From NCBI RefSeq assembly GCF_024793895.1, contig NZ_JANUSB010000009.1:124001-188000 (forward strand): 64,000 nucleotides of DNA, written 5' to 3'. Positions 8,374 to 19,771 of this stretch are shown here, one piece after another. A program made the position numbers and the translations under genes. Under the pieces are notes generated by a model. That model was not told the DNA's origin, did not search any database, and saw only the letters and a list, made by a program, of their open reading frames with translations. How positions within the stretch are numbered: position 1 is the stretch's first letter; each line of letters begins with the position of its first letter. The stretch is from Serratia sp. AKBS12. Lineage in GTDB: Bacteria; Pseudomonadota; Gammaproteobacteria; Enterobacterales; Enterobacteriaceae.

Positions 8374-9807
8374 TCAAACCAACTGTTTGCGCTGGTTCGA
8401 CGGCGGGATGGACAAAGACTCTCGGTACTTGGCGACGGTGCGCCGTGCCACCATGATCCCCTGATCGGAAAGCAGGGTGGCCAGTTTGCTGTCGCTCAGC
8501 GGTTTGGCGGGGTTTTCCGCCGCGATCAATTTCTTCACCAGTGCCCGGATGGCCGTCGAGGAGGCTTCGCCACCGCTGTCGGTGTTCACATGGCTTGAGA
8601 AGAAATATTTCAACTCGAAAATGCCGCGCGGGCTGTGCAGGAACTTCTGCGTGGTCACGCGTGAGATCGTCGATTCATGCATATCCACGGCCTGTGCGAT
8701 ATCCGCCAGCACCATGGGTTTCATAAATTCTTCACCTTGTTCAAAGAACGCTTCCTGCTGCTCGACGATGCACCGTGTGACTTTCAGCAGCGTATCGTTA
8801 CGGCTTTCCAGGCTCTTGATCAGCCACTTCGCTTCCTGCAGGTTACTGCGGATAAACTGGCCATCGGCTTCGCTGCGCGAGCTGTTGCCCAGTGCGGCAT
8901 ATTGCTGGTTGATCTTCAGACGCGGGATGCTGTCGGCGTTAAGTTCCACCGTCCACTTGCCCTGCACCTTGCGCACCAGCACGTCCGGAATGACGTACTC
9001 CGATTCACCGGTGTTGATCGACTGTCCCGGGCGTGGGTCGAGTGACTGAATCAGCAGCATCGCTTCTTTCAGTGTATCTTCTTTTGCGCGCGTTGTTCGC
9101 ATCAGGCTGCGAAAGTCGTGATTGGCCAGCAAATCCAGATGGTCGCTGATGATCTGCCGCGCTTCGTTGAGGTAAGGGGTGTCCTTGGCGTACTGGGAAA
9201 GCTGAATCAGCAGGCAGTCGCGCAGGTCACGGGCCGCCACGCCGATCGGATCGAAGCGCTGAACGCGTTTCAGCACGGCCTCCACTTCGTCCATTGAGAC
9301 ATTCTCGTCGCCTATGCTTTCCAGAATGTCTTCCAGCGGGACGGTGAGATAACCGGTATCGTCAACCGCATCGACGATCGAGGTAGCGATGGCGGCGTCG
9401 GTATCTGAAAATGGCGTCAGATCCACCTGCCACATCAGGTAATCCTGCAGCGTTTGGGTGGTTTCGCCCTGATAGACCGGCAGTTCGTCGTCGCTGTAGT
9501 CGGTACCGGTACCGGACGGTGTACCAGCGGTGTAGATCTCATCCCAGGTGGCGTCCAGCGGTAGTTCTTCCGGCATGTCCTTCTGTTCTAACGCTTCACG
9601 GGTGTCCAGGCCTTCGGTCTCGGTGGTTTCCTTCGCGTCGATCTCGTCGTGCAGGTCGGTTTGTTCAAGCAGCGGGTTGCTCTCTAACGCCAGTTGGATC
9701 TCCTGCTGGAGTTCAAGCGTGGACAGCTGCAGCAAGCGAATGGCCTGCTGTAGCTGGGGGGTCATGGCCAGTTGTTGACTGAACCTGAGTTGCAAACCTT
9801 GCTTCAT
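8374..9807 (-). CDS. rpoN: RNA polymerase sigma-54 factor
   Basis: 477 aa. N-terminal glutamine-rich activator-interaction region I ([15 protein letters not shown]), acidic region II around residues 50-120, core-binding domain, an HTH near [14 protein letters not shown], and the C-terminal RpoN box [10 protein letters not shown] that reads the -24 promoter element. Directs transcription of nitrogen, phage-shock and other genes with enhancer-binding proteins. Located between lptB (50 bp upstream) and hpf, as in other Enterobacterales. Confidence 0.98.
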   Translation of the reverse strand: MKQGLQLRFSQQLAMTPQLQQAIRLLQLSTLELQQEIQLALESNPLLEQTDLHDEIDAKETTETEGLDTREALEQKDMPEELPLDATWDEIYTAGTPSGTGTDYSDDELPVYQGETTQTLQDYLMWQVDLTPFSDTDAAIATSIVDAVDDTGYLTVPLEDILESIGDENVSMDEVEAVLKRVQRFDPIGVAARDLRDCLLIQLSQYAKDTPYLNEARQIISDHLDLLANHDFRSLMRTTRAKEDTLKEAMLLIQSLDPRPGQSINTGESEYVIPDVLVRKVQGKWTVELNADSIPRLKINQQYAALGNSSRSEADGQFIRSNLQEAKWLIKSLESRNDTLLKVTRCIVEQQEAFFEQGEEFMKPMVLADIAQAVDMHESTISRVTTQKFLHSPRGIFELKYFFSSHVNTDSGGEASSTAIRALVKKLIAAENPAKPLSDSKLATLLSDQGIMVARRTVAKYRESLSIPPSNQRKQLV

Positions 9808-9857
9808 AGTCTTTTTTCTACTTCCGTTAACCGCCGTCCGTCAGGATCAGCTGGCAA

Positions 9858-10583
9858 TCACAGGCGGAATTCTTCGCCCAGATAAACGCGTTTCACCTGC
9901 TCGTCGGCCAAAATGGCGTCCGGTGTGCCGTGGGCGATCAATTTACCCTGGCTAACGATATAGGCGCGTTCACACACGTCCAGCGTTTCGCGTACGTTAT
10001 GGTCGGTGATCAGCACGCCGAGACCGCTGTCACGCAGGTGCTCGATGATTTTCTTGATGTCGATAACGGAAATCGGATCAACCCCGGCAAACGGCTCATC
10101 CAGCAGGATGAATTTCGGGTTGGCGGCCAGCGCGCGGGCAATTTCGACGCGGCGGCGTTCACCACCGGACAGTGCCTGGCCAAGGTTGTCGCGCAGATGA
10201 GAAATATGGAATTCTTCCATCAGTTCGTTGGCACGGTCGGCGCGTTGTTCGCTGGTCAGGTCCTCGCGAATCTCCAGCACCGCCATCAGGTTGTCATACA
10301 CGCTCAGACGGCGGAAAATCGACGCCTCCTGCGGCAGATAGCCGATACCGCGGCGCGCGCGGGCATGCAGCGGCAGAATGCTGATGTCTTCGTCGTCAAT
10401 GACGATGCGGCCAGCGTCACGCTGTACAATACCGACCACCATATAGAACGTGGTGGTTTTACCGGCACCGTTTGGCCCTAACAGGCCGACGATTTCGCCG
10501 GAGTTCACTTTCAGGCTGACGTCTTCAACGACTTTTCGGCCCTTGTAGGCTTTCGCCAGATTTTCTGCGATGAGTGTTGCCAT
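9858..10583 (-). CDS. lptB: LPS export ABC transporter ATPase LptB
   Basis: 241 aa cytoplasmic ATPase. Walker [11 protein letters not shown]-loop in LPQEASIF, signature LSGGERRR, Walker [11 protein letters not shown] and the switch histidine in ITDHNVRE. Powers extraction of LPS from the inner membrane by the LptB2FGC complex. Only 6 bp separate it from lptA upstream, so lptC-lptA-lptB is one transcription unit. Essential gene family. Confidence 0.98.
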   Translation of the reverse strand: MATLIAENLAKAYKGRKVVEDVSLKVNSGEIVGLLGPNGAGKTTTFYMVVGIVQRDAGRIVIDDEDISILPLHARARRGIGYLPQEASIFRRLSVYDNLMAVLEIREDLTSEQRADRANELMEEFHISHLRDNLGQALSGGERRRVEIARALAANPKFILLDEPFAGVDPISVIDIKKIIEHLRDSGLGVLITDHNVRETLDVCERAYIVSQGKLIAHGTPDAILADEQVKRVYLGEEFRL

Positions 10584-10589
10584 AAGTAA

Positions 10590-11132
10590 TTAGTTGCTCT
10601 TTTTCTGCTGCCCGTTTTTGTCCTGCAACTGCGACGGTACCAGCACCGTCTTCACGCGGTTGCCTTTAGCGCTGAACGCCTGCATCTGCTGCTGTTGCAC
10701 CAGATAGGTGATGCGATCGCCTTTGACATTGCTGTCGAGCTGTTCCAGATAGGCGTTGCCGGTCAGGGTAACCAGCTGTGGCGCCACGTCGTAACGGACT
10801 TTCTGCGCATGGCCTTTCACCGGTTTACCGTTGTCTTGCATCTGATAGAAGGTAACCGGATTGCCGAACGCTTCGATATAGGTCTTGTTCTGATCGCCGC
10901 CCGGACGAGTCACCACTACCTTGTCGGCTTTGATTTCAATGGTGCCCTGTTTGATCACCACATTGTCAGTGAAGGTGCTGACGTTGCTCTGCATGTCCAG
11001 AGCCTGCTTCAGCGAGTCAATGCTCACCGGTTGATCGGAGTCGGATTTCAGCGCCAGTGCCGGGGCGCTGACGGCCAAAACGGTGCTGGCAATCAATAGA
11101 TTACGGAGTTGTTTTTTGGTTCTGAATTTCAT
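10590..11132 (-). CDS. lptA: Periplasmic LPS transport protein LptA
   Basis: 180 aa from MKFRTKK; signal peptide residues 1-27 or so, ending in APALAL. The mature part is the beta-jellyroll OstA fold with the VVVTRPGGDQ and VTFYQMQDNGKP segments also found in E. coli LptA. Oligomers of it form the periplasmic bridge that carries LPS from LptC to LptD. Overlaps the 3' end of lptC by 32 bp, an unusually long but conserved type of overlap that suggests coupling. C-terminal tail is lysine-rich (NGQQKKSN). Confidence 0.97.
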   Translation of the reverse strand: MKFRTKKQLRNLLIASTVLAVSAPALALKSDSDQPVSIDSLKQALDMQSNVSTFTDNVVIKQGTIEIKADKVVVTRPGGDQNKTYIEAFGNPVTFYQMQDNGKPVKGHAQKVRYDVAPQLVTLTGNAYLEQLDSNVKGDRITYLVQQQQMQAFSAKGNRVKTVLVPSQLQDKNGQQKKSN

Positions 11133-11679
11133 AGTTGGTCTTAACCTTATCAATCAGCTCAGCGGTTTTGGCCCGCAGGTTCCCACGCATTTTCATGCCG
11201 TTAGAGGTGAAGTTGGTGCCAAAGAGCGTCACTTCATCGTCGGAGGACACGTCCTGAGTCACCAGATTTACCTGAGCATTGTCCGTTTTAATCTTTTCCA
11301 GTTGCGAGGTGGTAGTCAGGCTGTTCACCTCAACGTGGCCATACAGATACAGCATGCGGTCTTTGGTCAGTTTGGCGCGGTCGGCGCGTACCGACCAGGT
11401 GGCAACGGCGTTTTCATCAAACAGCGTCATCACCGGCTGGGTAAACCAGCTCAGCTCGTCGGTGGTGTAATACTTCACGTCCTCTGCCACCAGTTTATAA
11501 CTTAATTTACCGGCCGGGTTGTAGACGATAGTGACCGTATGCTGGCTCTGATAGGTCGGGGCCTGGGTATTAATCGGCTCGGCCGTGCTATCGTCGTCGA
11601 AATCCGCCATGTTCCAGCCAATCAGGGCCAGTACGATCACCGTCAGTATGATGGTGATCCAGAATTTGGTTTTGCTCAT
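11101..11679 (-). CDS. lptC: LPS export ABC transporter periplasmic protein LptC
   Basis: 192 aa from MSKTKFW. One N-terminal membrane helix (about residues 5-24, WITIILTVIVLALIGWNMA) anchors a periplasmic jellyroll domain with SWFTQPV and the LYLYGHVEVN and GTNFTSNGMKMRGNLR motifs. Receives LPS from LptBFG and passes it to LptA. Starts inside the kdsC stop (ATGA overlap) and overlaps lptA at its end. Confidence 0.97.
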   Translation of the reverse strand: MSKTKFWITIILTVIVLALIGWNMADFDDDSTAEPINTQAPTYQSQHTVTIVYNPAGKLSYKLVAEDVKYYTTDELSWFTQPVMTLFDENAVATWSVRADRAKLTKDRMLYLYGHVEVNSLTTTSQLEKIKTDNAQVNLVTQDVSSDDEVTLFGTNFTSNGMKMRGNLRAKTAELIDKVKTNYEIQNQKTTP

Positions 11680-12230
11680 ATCGACAGCCCTTTGGCGTCC
11701 TCCAGCTTGTTCTGAGCCAAAAGAATGATGTCGCACAGTTCACGTACTGCGCCGCGGCCACCGGCAATGCGGGTGACATAATGGGCACGCGGGGTCAGCA
11801 GAGGGTGGGCATCCGCCACCGCCACCGCCAGACCAACCTGGGCCATCACCGGCCAGTCGATCAGATCGTCGCCGATGTAGGCCACCTGATCCGGTGACAG
11901 CGACAGTGTATCCAACAGTTCACGGAAGGCCAAAAGCTTATCGGACTGCCCTTGATACAGATAGTTAATTCCCAGCGTTTTTGCCCGGTCCTCCAACAAC
12001 TTGGCGCAACGCCCGGTGATAATGCCTACCTCGATATCCGAGGTTTTCAGGCAGCGGATGCCGTAGCCGTCGCGCACGTTGAAGGCCTTCAGCTCCTCGC
12101 CGTTGTTGCCCATGTAGATCAGGCCATCCGACAGCACGCCGTCGACATCGCAAATCAGCAGGCGGATTTTCCCGGCCCGTGCCATCACTTGTTCCGTTAC
12201 CGGCCCGTAGCAGGTTTCAACCGTACTCAT
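11676..12230 (-). CDS. kdsC: 3-deoxy-manno-octulosonate-8-phosphatase KdsC
   Basis: 184 aa HAD-superfamily type C0 phosphatase. Catalytic motif I is DVDGVLSDG, and motif IV is YIGDDLIDWPV. Removes phosphate from Kdo-8-phosphate to give Kdo for the LPS inner core. Placed between kdsD, which makes the arabinose-5-phosphate used one step earlier, and the Lpt genes, so Kdo supply and LPS export are co-transcribed. Confidence 0.97.
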   Translation of the reverse strand: MSTVETCYGPVTEQVMARAGKIRLLICDVDGVLSDGLIYMGNNGEELKAFNVRDGYGIRCLKTSDIEVGIITGRCAKLLEDRAKTLGINYLYQGQSDKLLAFRELLDTLSLSPDQVAYIGDDLIDWPVMAQVGLAVAVADAHPLLTPRAHYVTRIAGGRGAVRELCDIILLAQNKLEDAKGLSI

Positions 12231-12286
12231 TCAATATCCTCAGGACTTCTTTCTAAAACAGGCTGAGCGCAGCGGCAGCCTGAAAC

Positions 12287-13273
12287 TCATACCACGCCGG
12301 CGCGCAGCATGTCATGCATATGTACCACACCCAGCAACTGGTCGCCATCGGCAACCAGCAGCGCGGTGATATGGCGCTGTTGCATCAGGTTGAGCGCATC
12401 TACCGCCAGGGTGTTCGGGCGCACCCGTACGCCACCGAGCGTCATGACGTCGGCGATCCTGGCATGGTTCAGATCGATGCCCATATCAAACACCCGGCGC
12501 AGGTCGCCGTCGGTAAAGATACCGGCAATTTTCATCAGATCGTTGCAGACCACCGTCATGCCAAGATTCTTGCGGGTGATTTCCAACAGTGCGTCGCGCA
12601 GTGACGCGTCGGCGCTGACGTGTGGGATTTCGTCGCCGCTGTGCATGATATCAGTGACGCGCAGTAACAGGCGGCGGCCCAGCGCGCCGCCAGGATGCGA
12701 CAGCGCAAAATCTTCCGGGGTAAAACCGCGGGCCTTCAACAGCGCGACTGCCAGCGCGTCGCCCATCACCAGCGTTGCGGTGGTGCTGGTGGTTGGTGCC
12801 AGGCCGAGCGGACAGGCTTCCTGCGGCACTTTGATACACAGATGGATGTCAGCGGCCTTGCCCATGGAACTGTCGGGGTTGTTGGTCATGCAGATCAATG
12901 GGATGCGTTGGCGCTTCAGTACCGGGATCAGCGCCTGAATCTCGTTGGACTCGCCGGAGTTGGAAATCGCCAGTACGATGTCTTGTGCCGTGACCATGCC
13001 GAGATCGCCATGGCTGGCTTCGGCAGGATGCACGAAAAACGATGGTGTACCGGTGCTGGCAAAGGTGGCGGCAATCTTGCAGCCGATGTGGCCGGATTTG
13101 CCCATGCCCATCACCACCACTTTACCGCCGCAGGCGGCGATCGCTTCGCAGGCGCGGGTAAAATCGTCGTTAATGTAGCGATCGAGCTGGGCCAGCCCGT
13201 CGCGTTCGATCTGAAGCACTTCTTTACCGGCTTGCTGAAAATCGAAGCCGGATTGCAACTCAATGTTCGACAT
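12287..13273 (-). CDS. kdsD: D-arabinose-5-phosphate isomerase KdsD
   Basis: 328 aa. N-terminal SIS sugar-isomerase domain with GMGKSGHIGCK, FVHPAEASHGDLGMV and SNSGES motifs, followed by two CBS domains (about residues 205-328, with TDGDLRR and HDMLRAGVV). Converts ribulose-5-phosphate to arabinose-5-phosphate, the first dedicated step of Kdo synthesis. Starts 110 bp downstream of yrbG and ends 56 bp before kdsC. Confidence 0.97.
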   Translation of the reverse strand: MSNIELQSGFDFQQAGKEVLQIERDGLAQLDRYINDDFTRACEAIAACGGKVVVMGMGKSGHIGCKIAATFASTGTPSFFVHPAEASHGDLGMVTAQDIVLAISNSGESNEIQALIPVLKRQRIPLICMTNNPDSSMGKAADIHLCIKVPQEACPLGLAPTTSTTATLVMGDALAVALLKARGFTPEDFALSHPGGALGRRLLLRVTDIMHSGDEIPHVSADASLRDALLEITRKNLGMTVVCNDLMKIAGIFTDGDLRRVFDMGIDLNHARIADVMTLGGVRVRPNTLAVDALNLMQQRHITALLVADGDQLLGVVHMHDMLRAGVV

Positions 13274-13383
13274 GCTTGTTCCCGTCGGTTAGACCTGCAT
13301 CCGTTACGATGGCAGGGGCATTGGCGGTTTTTATCGTTCGCCGCTTGTGCGGTCTGCACTCGCCGCCCTCCGTTTCCTCGCCG

Positions 13384-14370
13384 CTATTGGCCACCGCCAA
13401 CTGCGCTGAAAGGGTTGAAAAACAGCACCGCAAGATACGCAATAAAGCCACATAATAACAGAGCGCCCGCCAGATGGCCGATGCGATGTTTACGGCCGAT
13501 GCACAGTGCGCTGAGCACCACGCTGACCGCCAGCATTACCCAATAGTCGCGTTGGTAGGCTGCCGGGTTGATGCTGCCCGGTGACAGCAGCGCCGGGACG
13601 CCTAGCACAATCACCGAGTTGAAAATATTCGAGCCGATAATATTGCCTATCGCCATATCGTCTTCGCCTTTCAGGGCGCCGGCGATGGAGGTGGCAAGCT
13701 CGGGCAAGCTGGTGCCGACCGCGATGATGGTCAAGCCGACCACCAGTTCGCTCAGGCCGAAATAGTGGGCGATCACCGTTGCGTTATCGACAATCATCCG
13801 CGAGGAGAGCGGCAAGATGATAAACGCCAGCAGCAGCCACAGCATCGCTACGGTGTTGCTGCTGTCCTGCGGCAATTCGGCGATTTGCTCCACCGTCAGG
13901 CTGTCGTTGCCTTCGTGCTGTGCCAGCCGGGCGATTTTCAGCATCAGCATGATAAATCCGGCGGCAGCGGCCAGCAGAATGACCCCGTCCAGTCGGCTCA
14001 GATGGCTGTCCATCAACACAAAGCCGCACAATACTGTGACCGCCAACATCAGCGGCAGTTCGCGCCGCAGCACTTCCGAACGTGCTGCCAGCGGATGGAT
14101 CAGCGCGGCAACGCCCAGTATCAGCAGGATATTGGTAATGTTGGAACCCAGTACGTTGCCGACCGCCATGTCGATCTGGCCGTTCAGGGCGGCAGTAACC
14201 GACACGATAAGTTCCGGCAGCGAGGTGCCGATGCCGACGATGGTCATGCCGATAATCAGCGGCGGCACGCCCAGCGAACGGGAAATGACCGCCGCGCCAT
14301 ACACCAGGCGATCAGCGCCATACACCAGTAAAAATAAACCAACGATAAGTAACGCTATCGCGAGAAACAT
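13384..14370 (-). CDS. yrbG: Calcium/sodium antiporter family protein YrbG
   Basis: 328 aa from MFLAIALLIVG; an upstream in-frame ATG 16 codons earlier is out of line with the family. About ten membrane helices, with the two inverted alpha-repeat signatures of the CaCA superfamily: GIGTSLPELIVSV near residue 50 and VGTSLPELATSIAG near residue 220, each with the cation-binding Glu. Likely an inner-membrane cation/Ca exchanger; the physiological role in enterobacteria is unsettled. First gene of the minus-strand Kdo/LPS block, divergent from mlaF. Confidence 0.93.
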   Translation of the reverse strand: MFLAIALLIVGLFLLVYGADRLVYGAAVISRSLGVPPLIIGMTIVGIGTSLPELIVSVTAALNGQIDMAVGNVLGSNITNILLILGVAALIHPLAARSEVLRRELPLMLAVTVLCGFVLMDSHLSRLDGVILLAAAAGFIMLMLKIARLAQHEGNDSLTVEQIAELPQDSSNTVAMLWLLLAFIILPLSSRMIVDNATVIAHYFGLSELVVGLTIIAVGTSLPELATSIAGALKGEDDMAIGNIIGSNIFNSVIVLGVPALLSPGSINPAAYQRDYWVMLAVSVVLSALCIGRKHRIGHLAGALLLCGFIAYLAVLFFNPFSAVGGGQ

Positions 14371-14700
14371 GCAAAGTCCTTGGGGGTGATTATCCCGTTC
14401 GTTGGTTAAATGCTGCAATTCAGCTATCTTGCTTGCCCATAGTGGTCTGCGGCAGAGCCGCGACGCGTTTCCCAGGCTAAAATTCGTTCAGTTTCATTTT
14501 TTTGCGTTTTATGTCTAATTTTGACCGTGTGCAGCAGAAAAGTAAAACCAATGGCACCATTGGTAGCGAAATGCGGGTAAGTTTTTGTAAAAATGGGCCG
14601 CGTGGCGCCCATTCGATTATTATCACGGGTAAATTCGTATCCCAATGCGTCGAACAGGACGCAGGAATCCGTCAAATGAGCGGTATGTAAGGATCCAAAC
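14371..14700. other. Divergent intergenic region yrbG-mlaF (330 bp)
   Basis: No convincing gene. It contains a promoter-like pair directed toward mlaF and an 18-bp dyad, listed separately. Two short open frames across it lack ribosome sites and family resemblance. No terminator is visible. Confidence 0.7.
14521..14564 (+). promoter_or_regulatory. Candidate promoter with overlapping operator dyad upstream of mlaF
   Basis: TTGACC at 14521-14526 and TAAAAC at 14543-14548 are spaced 16 bp, a plausible sigma-70 promoter reading toward mlaF. An almost perfect dyad, ACCAATGGCACCATTGGT (14547-14564, 8-bp arms, 2-bp spacer), overlaps the -10 end and start region, the position of a repressor site. The binding protein is unknown. 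Confidence 0.4.
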
Positions 14701-15504
14701 ATGCTTCAGAAGGCAGACAATCTGGTCGAAGTGCGTGGCATGAGTTTTTCACGTGGCGATCGGCTGATATTTGAAGACATCAACCTGACGGTTCCCCGTG
14801 GCAAGGTAACGGCGATCATGGGGCCGTCCGGCATCGGTAAAACCACGCTACTGCGCCTGATCGGTGGCCAACTGGCGCCGGACCGCGGCGAGATCTGGTT
14901 TGACGGTGATAACATTCCCGCGCTGTCACGTCACCAGCTGTACGAATCTCGCAAGAAAATGAGCATGCTGTTTCAGTCCGGCGCGTTGTTCACTGACCTG
15001 ACGGTGTTTGAAAACGTGGCGTTTCCGCTGCGTGAGCACAGCGCATTGCCGGAAGAGATCCTGCGCACCACCGTACTGATGAAGCTGGAGGCGGTCGGCC
15101 TGCGTGGTGCAGCCGAGCTGATGCCCAACGAACTGTCTGGCGGCATGGCGCGGCGTGCGGCGCTGGCGCGTGCCATTGCGCTCGACCCGCAACTGATCAT
15201 GTTCGATGAGCCGTTCGTCGGTCAGGACCCGATCACCATGGGCGTACTGGTAAAGCTGATCGACGAACTGAACCATGCGCTGGGTATTACCTGCATTGTG
15301 GTGTCGCACGATGTGCCGGAAGTCCTGAGCATTGCCGATTATGCTTACATTGTGGCGGAAAACCGCGTGATTGCCGAAGGCACCACGCCGCAATTACAGA
15401 ACAATCCCGATGCGCGGGTGCGCCAGTTCCTGGATGGTATTGCCGATGGGCCGGTGCCATTCCGTTATCCGGCCGGTGATTACCGTGCCGAACTGTTAGG
15501 ATAA
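14701..15504 (+). CDS. mlaF: Phospholipid ABC transporter ATPase MlaF
   Basis: 267 aa. Walker [11 protein letters not shown]-loop LFQSGALF, signature LSGGMARR, Walker [11 protein letters not shown] and switch His in VVSHDVPE. Energises the inner-membrane MlaFEDB complex, which moves phospholipids between the membranes to keep outer-membrane asymmetry. First of five tightly spaced genes mlaFEDCB; mlaE starts 16 bp later. C-terminal extension past residue 240 wraps the partner subunit in E. coli and is present here. Confidence 0.97.
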   Translation: MLQKADNLVEVRGMSFSRGDRLIFEDINLTVPRGKVTAIMGPSGIGKTTLLRLIGGQLAPDRGEIWFDGDNIPALSRHQLYESRKKMSMLFQSGALFTDLTVFENVAFPLREHSALPEEILRTTVLMKLEAVGLRGAAELMPNELSGGMARRAALARAIALDPQLIMFDEPFVGQDPITMGVLVKLIDELNHALGITCIVVSHDVPEVLSIADYAYIVAENRVIAEGTTPQLQNNPDARVRQFLDGIADGPVPFRYPAGDYRAELLG

Positions 15505-15520
15505 GGGAGTAACTATCCTC

Positions 15521-16303
15521 ATGTTATTACAGGCGTTAGCGTCTTTTGGACGCCGAGGTATCAACACCAGTGCCGCCTTTGGGCGTGCGGGGCTGATGCT
15601 GTGGGGCGCGCTGATCGGGCGGCCCGAACCGCGCAGGCAATGGCCGTTGCTGGTGAAGCAACTCCACAGCGTCGGTGTGCAATCCCTGTTGATCATTATG
15701 GTTTCCGGACTGTTTATCGGCATGGTGCTGGGGTTGCAAGGCTATCTGGTACTGACCACTTACAGCGCCGAAGCCAGCCTCGGCATGATGGTGGCGTTGT
15801 CGCTGCTGCGTGAACTCGGACCGGTGGTGACCGCGCTGTTGTTCGCCGGTCGCGCCGGCTCGGCGCTCACGGCGGAAATCGGCTTGATGAAAGCCACCGA
15901 ACAAATCTCCAGCCTGGAAATGATGGCGGTCGATCCGCTGCGACGCATTGCGGCGCCCCGTTTCTGGGCCGGTCTTATCAGCATGCCGCTGTTGACCATC
16001 ATTTTTGTTGCCGTGGGTATCTGGGGCGGTTCGGTGGTTGGCGTAGACTGGAAGGGCATCGACAGCGGCTTCTTCTGGTCGGCGATGCAGGGCGCCGTAG
16101 AATGGCGTCAGGATTTGCTCAACTGCCTGATCAAGAGTGTGGTATTTGCCATCACCGTTACCTGGATTGCTATCTTTAACGGGTATGACGCGCTGCCGAC
16201 CTCCGAAGGGATCAGCCGGGCAACGACCCGAACCGTGGTACATTCGTCTCTGGCGGTGTTGGGATTGGATTTCGTGCTGACAGCACTGATGTTTGGGAAT
16301 TGA
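15521..16303 (+). CDS. mlaE: Phospholipid ABC transporter permease MlaE
   Basis: 260 aa, several membrane helices. MlaE/YrbE family motifs include [38 protein letters not shown] (family signature) and [13 protein letters not shown]. Forms the dimeric permease of the Mla inner-membrane complex with MlaF, MlaD and MlaB. Ends 4 bp before the mlaD ATG. Operon order is identical to E. coli. Confidence 0.97.
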   Translation: MLLQALASFGRRGINTSAAFGRAGLMLWGALIGRPEPRRQWPLLVKQLHSVGVQSLLIIMVSGLFIGMVLGLQGYLVLTTYSAEASLGMMVALSLLRELGPVVTALLFAGRAGSALTAEIGLMKATEQISSLEMMAVDPLRRIAAPRFWAGLISMPLLTIIFVAVGIWGGSVVGVDWKGIDSGFFWSAMQGAVEWRQDLLNCLIKSVVFAITVTWIAIFNGYDALPTSEGISRATTRTVVHSSLAVLGLDFVLTALMFGN

Positions 16304-16307
16304 GTCG

Positions 16308-16859
16308 ATGCAAACGAAGAAAAGTGAAATCTGGGTTGGGGCATTTATGCTGATCGCGCTGTGCGCCATCATTTTTATCTGCTTGCAAGTGGCGAACGTC
16401 AAATCGATCGGCAATGAGCCGACTTACCGTATCTATGCCACATTCGACAATATTGGTGGCCTGAAACCGCGCTCCCCGGTGAAGATCGGCGGGGTGGTGA
16501 TTGGTCGGGTGGCGGATATCGCGCTCGATCCTAAAACCTATACGCCACGCGTCGCGTTGGATATCCAGGATAAATACGATCAGATCCCGGACACCAGCTC
16601 GCTGGCGATTCGCACCTCTGGTCTGCTGGGTGAACAGTATCTGGCATTGAACGTCGGTTTTGAAGACCCGGACATGGGTACGACTATCCTGAAGGATGGT
16701 GGCACCATTCAGGACACCAAATCAGCAATGGTTCTGGAAGACTTGATCGGCCAGTTCCTGTACAAAAGCGGCGGTCAGGATGGCGCAGCCAAACCGGACG
16801 AGGCGGCCAATGCGCCGGCTGCCGGCGACGCCATGCCATCTGCCACCCCGAGTCATTAA
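16308..16859 (+). CDS. mlaD: Mla pathway MCE-domain lipid-binding protein MlaD
   Basis: 183 aa from MQTKKSEIW, same length as E. coli MlaD. N-terminal membrane anchor (about residues 7-28), then a single MCE domain with [20 protein letters not shown]. The pore-loop region near [11 protein letters not shown] is present. The hexameric ring sits on MlaE and transfers lipid to or from MlaC. C-terminal tail is alanine/proline-rich and probably flexible. Confidence 0.97.
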   Translation: MQTKKSEIWVGAFMLIALCAIIFICLQVANVKSIGNEPTYRIYATFDNIGGLKPRSPVKIGGVVIGRVADIALDPKTYTPRVALDIQDKYDQIPDTSSLAIRTSGLLGEQYLALNVGFEDPDMGTTILKDGGTIQDTKSAMVLEDLIGQFLYKSGGQDGAAKPDEAANAPAAGDAMPSATPSH

Positions 16860-16873
16860 AAGAGGAAGCCTGC

Positions 16874-17503
16874 ATGTTTAAACGTTTATTGATGGTTGCC
16901 CTGCTGGTGGTTGCACCGCTGGCGAACGCGGCGGATCAAACCAATCCGTACAGCATGATGCAAGAAGCGGCGCAAAAAACCTTCGACCGCCTGAAAACCG
17001 AGCAGCCGAAAATCAAGCAGGATCCTAACTATCTGCGCACCATTGTGCATCAGGAACTGATGCCTTATGTACAGGTAAAATACGCCGGTGCCCTGGTGCT
17101 GGGGCGTTATTACAAAGAAGCAACGCCGGCGCAGCGCGAAGCGTACTTCACTGCGTTCCAGGCCTATCTGGAACAGGCTTACGGCCAGGCGCTGGCGCTG
17201 TATCACGGCCAGACCTACCAGATTGCGCCGGAAAAACCTTTGGGGAACGCCGATATCATCGCCATCCGCGTGACCATCATTGATACCAATGGCCGTCCGC
17301 CGGTTCGCCTGGATTTCCAATGGCGCAAAAACACTAAAACCGGTAACTGGCAGGCTTATGACATGATCGCCGAAGGCGTCAGCATGATCACCACCAAGCA
17401 AAACGAGTGGGCATCTACGCTGCGTACCAAAGGCATTGATGGCCTGACCCAGCAGTTGCAGGCCGCGGCCAAACAGCCAATTACCCTGGATCAGAAAAAG
17501 TAA
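16874..17503 (+). CDS. mlaC: Periplasmic phospholipid-binding protein MlaC
   Basis: 209 aa with a clear signal peptide ([19 protein letters not shown], cleavage before ADQ). Mature domain is the Tol_Tol_Ttg2 family fold with [18 protein letters not shown] and the VRLDFQWRK segment. Shuttles phospholipid between the outer-membrane MlaA-porin complex and MlaFEDB. Its stop shares one base with the mlaB start (TAATG), implying coupling. Confidence 0.97.
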   Translation: MFKRLLMVALLVVAPLANAADQTNPYSMMQEAAQKTFDRLKTEQPKIKQDPNYLRTIVHQELMPYVQVKYAGALVLGRYYKEATPAQREAYFTAFQAYLEQAYGQALALYHGQTYQIAPEKPLGNADIIAIRVTIIDTNGRPPVRLDFQWRKNTKTGNWQAYDMIAEGVSMITTKQNEWASTLRTKGIDGLTQQLQAAAKQPITLDQKK

Positions 17504-17805
17504 TGGCATCATCCCTTCGCTTTGACGCACGGCAGCAAACGCTGGTACTGAGCGGCGATTTGGATCGGGAAACGCTGCTGCCACTATGGCAACAGCGTGG
17601 TTCCCTGCTGGCGGGCAAAACTGCGGTTGACGTGGCGCAGTTGCAGCGGGTTGACTCGTCCGGGCTGGCGCTGCTGGTGCATCTGTGCGCACAGCAGCAA
17701 CGCCAGGGCGTGGAGTTGCAGATTATCGGCGCCACCGATCGGCTGAAAACGCTGATTACCTTGTACAACCTGCAAGAAATAATGCCTGTCGATACCGCCG
17801 TTTAG
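17503..17805 (+). CDS. mlaB: STAS-domain regulatory subunit MlaB
   Basis: 100 aa STAS-domain protein. Key motif VDSSGLALLVHL with the conserved serine region at the helix start. In the Mla complex it clamps MlaF dimers and is needed for ATPase activity. Last gene of the mlaFEDCB operon, followed 35 bp later by a strong intrinsic terminator. Confidence 0.95.
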   Translation: MASSLRFDARQQTLVLSGDLDRETLLPLWQQRGSLLAGKTAVDVAQLQRVDSSGLALLVHLCAQQQRQGVELQIIGATDRLKTLITLYNLQEIMPVDTAV

Positions 17806-17840
17806 CGCGTTTTTCTGGCGTTTTGCCACCGTTTGCCCAG

Positions 17841-17872
17841 AAAGCCCCTGTTACACAGGGGCTTTTTCTTTA
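17841..17872 (+). terminator. Intrinsic terminator of mla operon
   Basis: AAAGCCCCTGT (17841-17851) pairs perfectly with ACAGGGGCTTT (17855-17865) around a 3-nt loop and runs into a T-rich tract (CTTTTTCTTT). The A-run at the left also makes it workable on the opposite strand. Confidence 0.9.
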
Positions 17873-17942
17873 GTTTAAGAAAGCGCCGTATTCCTCTAAG
17901 ATGTCAGGCTGATTATGATCCTTTACGGCAGAACTGGATACT

Positions 17943-18197
17943 ATGGAAAATAACGAAATTAAAGACGTGCTGATGAACGCATTGGCACTGCAAGAAGTAC
18001 ACGTAACCGGCGACGGCAGTCACTTTCAGGTGATTGCGGTGGGCGAGATCTTTGCCACCATGAGTCGGGTAAAAAAACAGCAGGCCGTCTATGCACCGCT
18101 GATGGAATACATTGCGGACAATCGCATTCATGCGTTGTCGATCAAGGCATATACCCCTGAAGAGTGGCAGCGCGATCGCAAACTCAACGGATTTTAA
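17943..18197 (+). CDS. ibaG: BolA family iron metabolism protein IbaG
   Basis: 84 aa BolA-like protein (formerly YrbA). The conserved BolA core is the [25 protein letters not shown] region, where the histidine can serve as ligand in a [2Fe-2S] complex with monothiol glutaredoxin. Proposed to help Fe-S trafficking and acid response. Lies after the mla terminator and 250 bp before murA; a TATGAT at 17914-17919 could be its -10 box, but no good -35 is visible. Confidence 0.94.
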   Translation: MENNEIKDVLMNALALQEVHVTGDGSHFQVIAVGEIFATMSRVKKQQAVYAPLMEYIADNRIHALSIKAYTPEEWQRDRKLNGF

Positions 18198-18237
18198 AGC
18201 GGCATCCCCTCGGGGCAGTCGGCGATATCCAACATAA

Positions 18238-19707
<1,470 letters not shown>

Positions 19708-19736
19708 CGACTGCGCTATTGCGTCACCTAACCAGC

Positions 19737-19767
19737 AAAAGCCCGGCTGATTCAGTCGGGCTTTTTT
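19737..19767 (+). terminator. Intrinsic terminator after murA
   Basis: AAAAGCCCG pairs with CGGGCTTTT (19737-19766) with an inner CTGA/TCAG extension, then a T-run. A-run on the left means it can also stop degS transcripts arriving from the other side; degS ends at 19772. Confidence 0.85.
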
Positions 19768-19771
19768 GATC

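Noticed and set aside
14424-14702. 92-codon minus-strand frame between yrbG and mlaF
   Set aside because: It runs through the mlaF promoter area and shows no domain or start signal.
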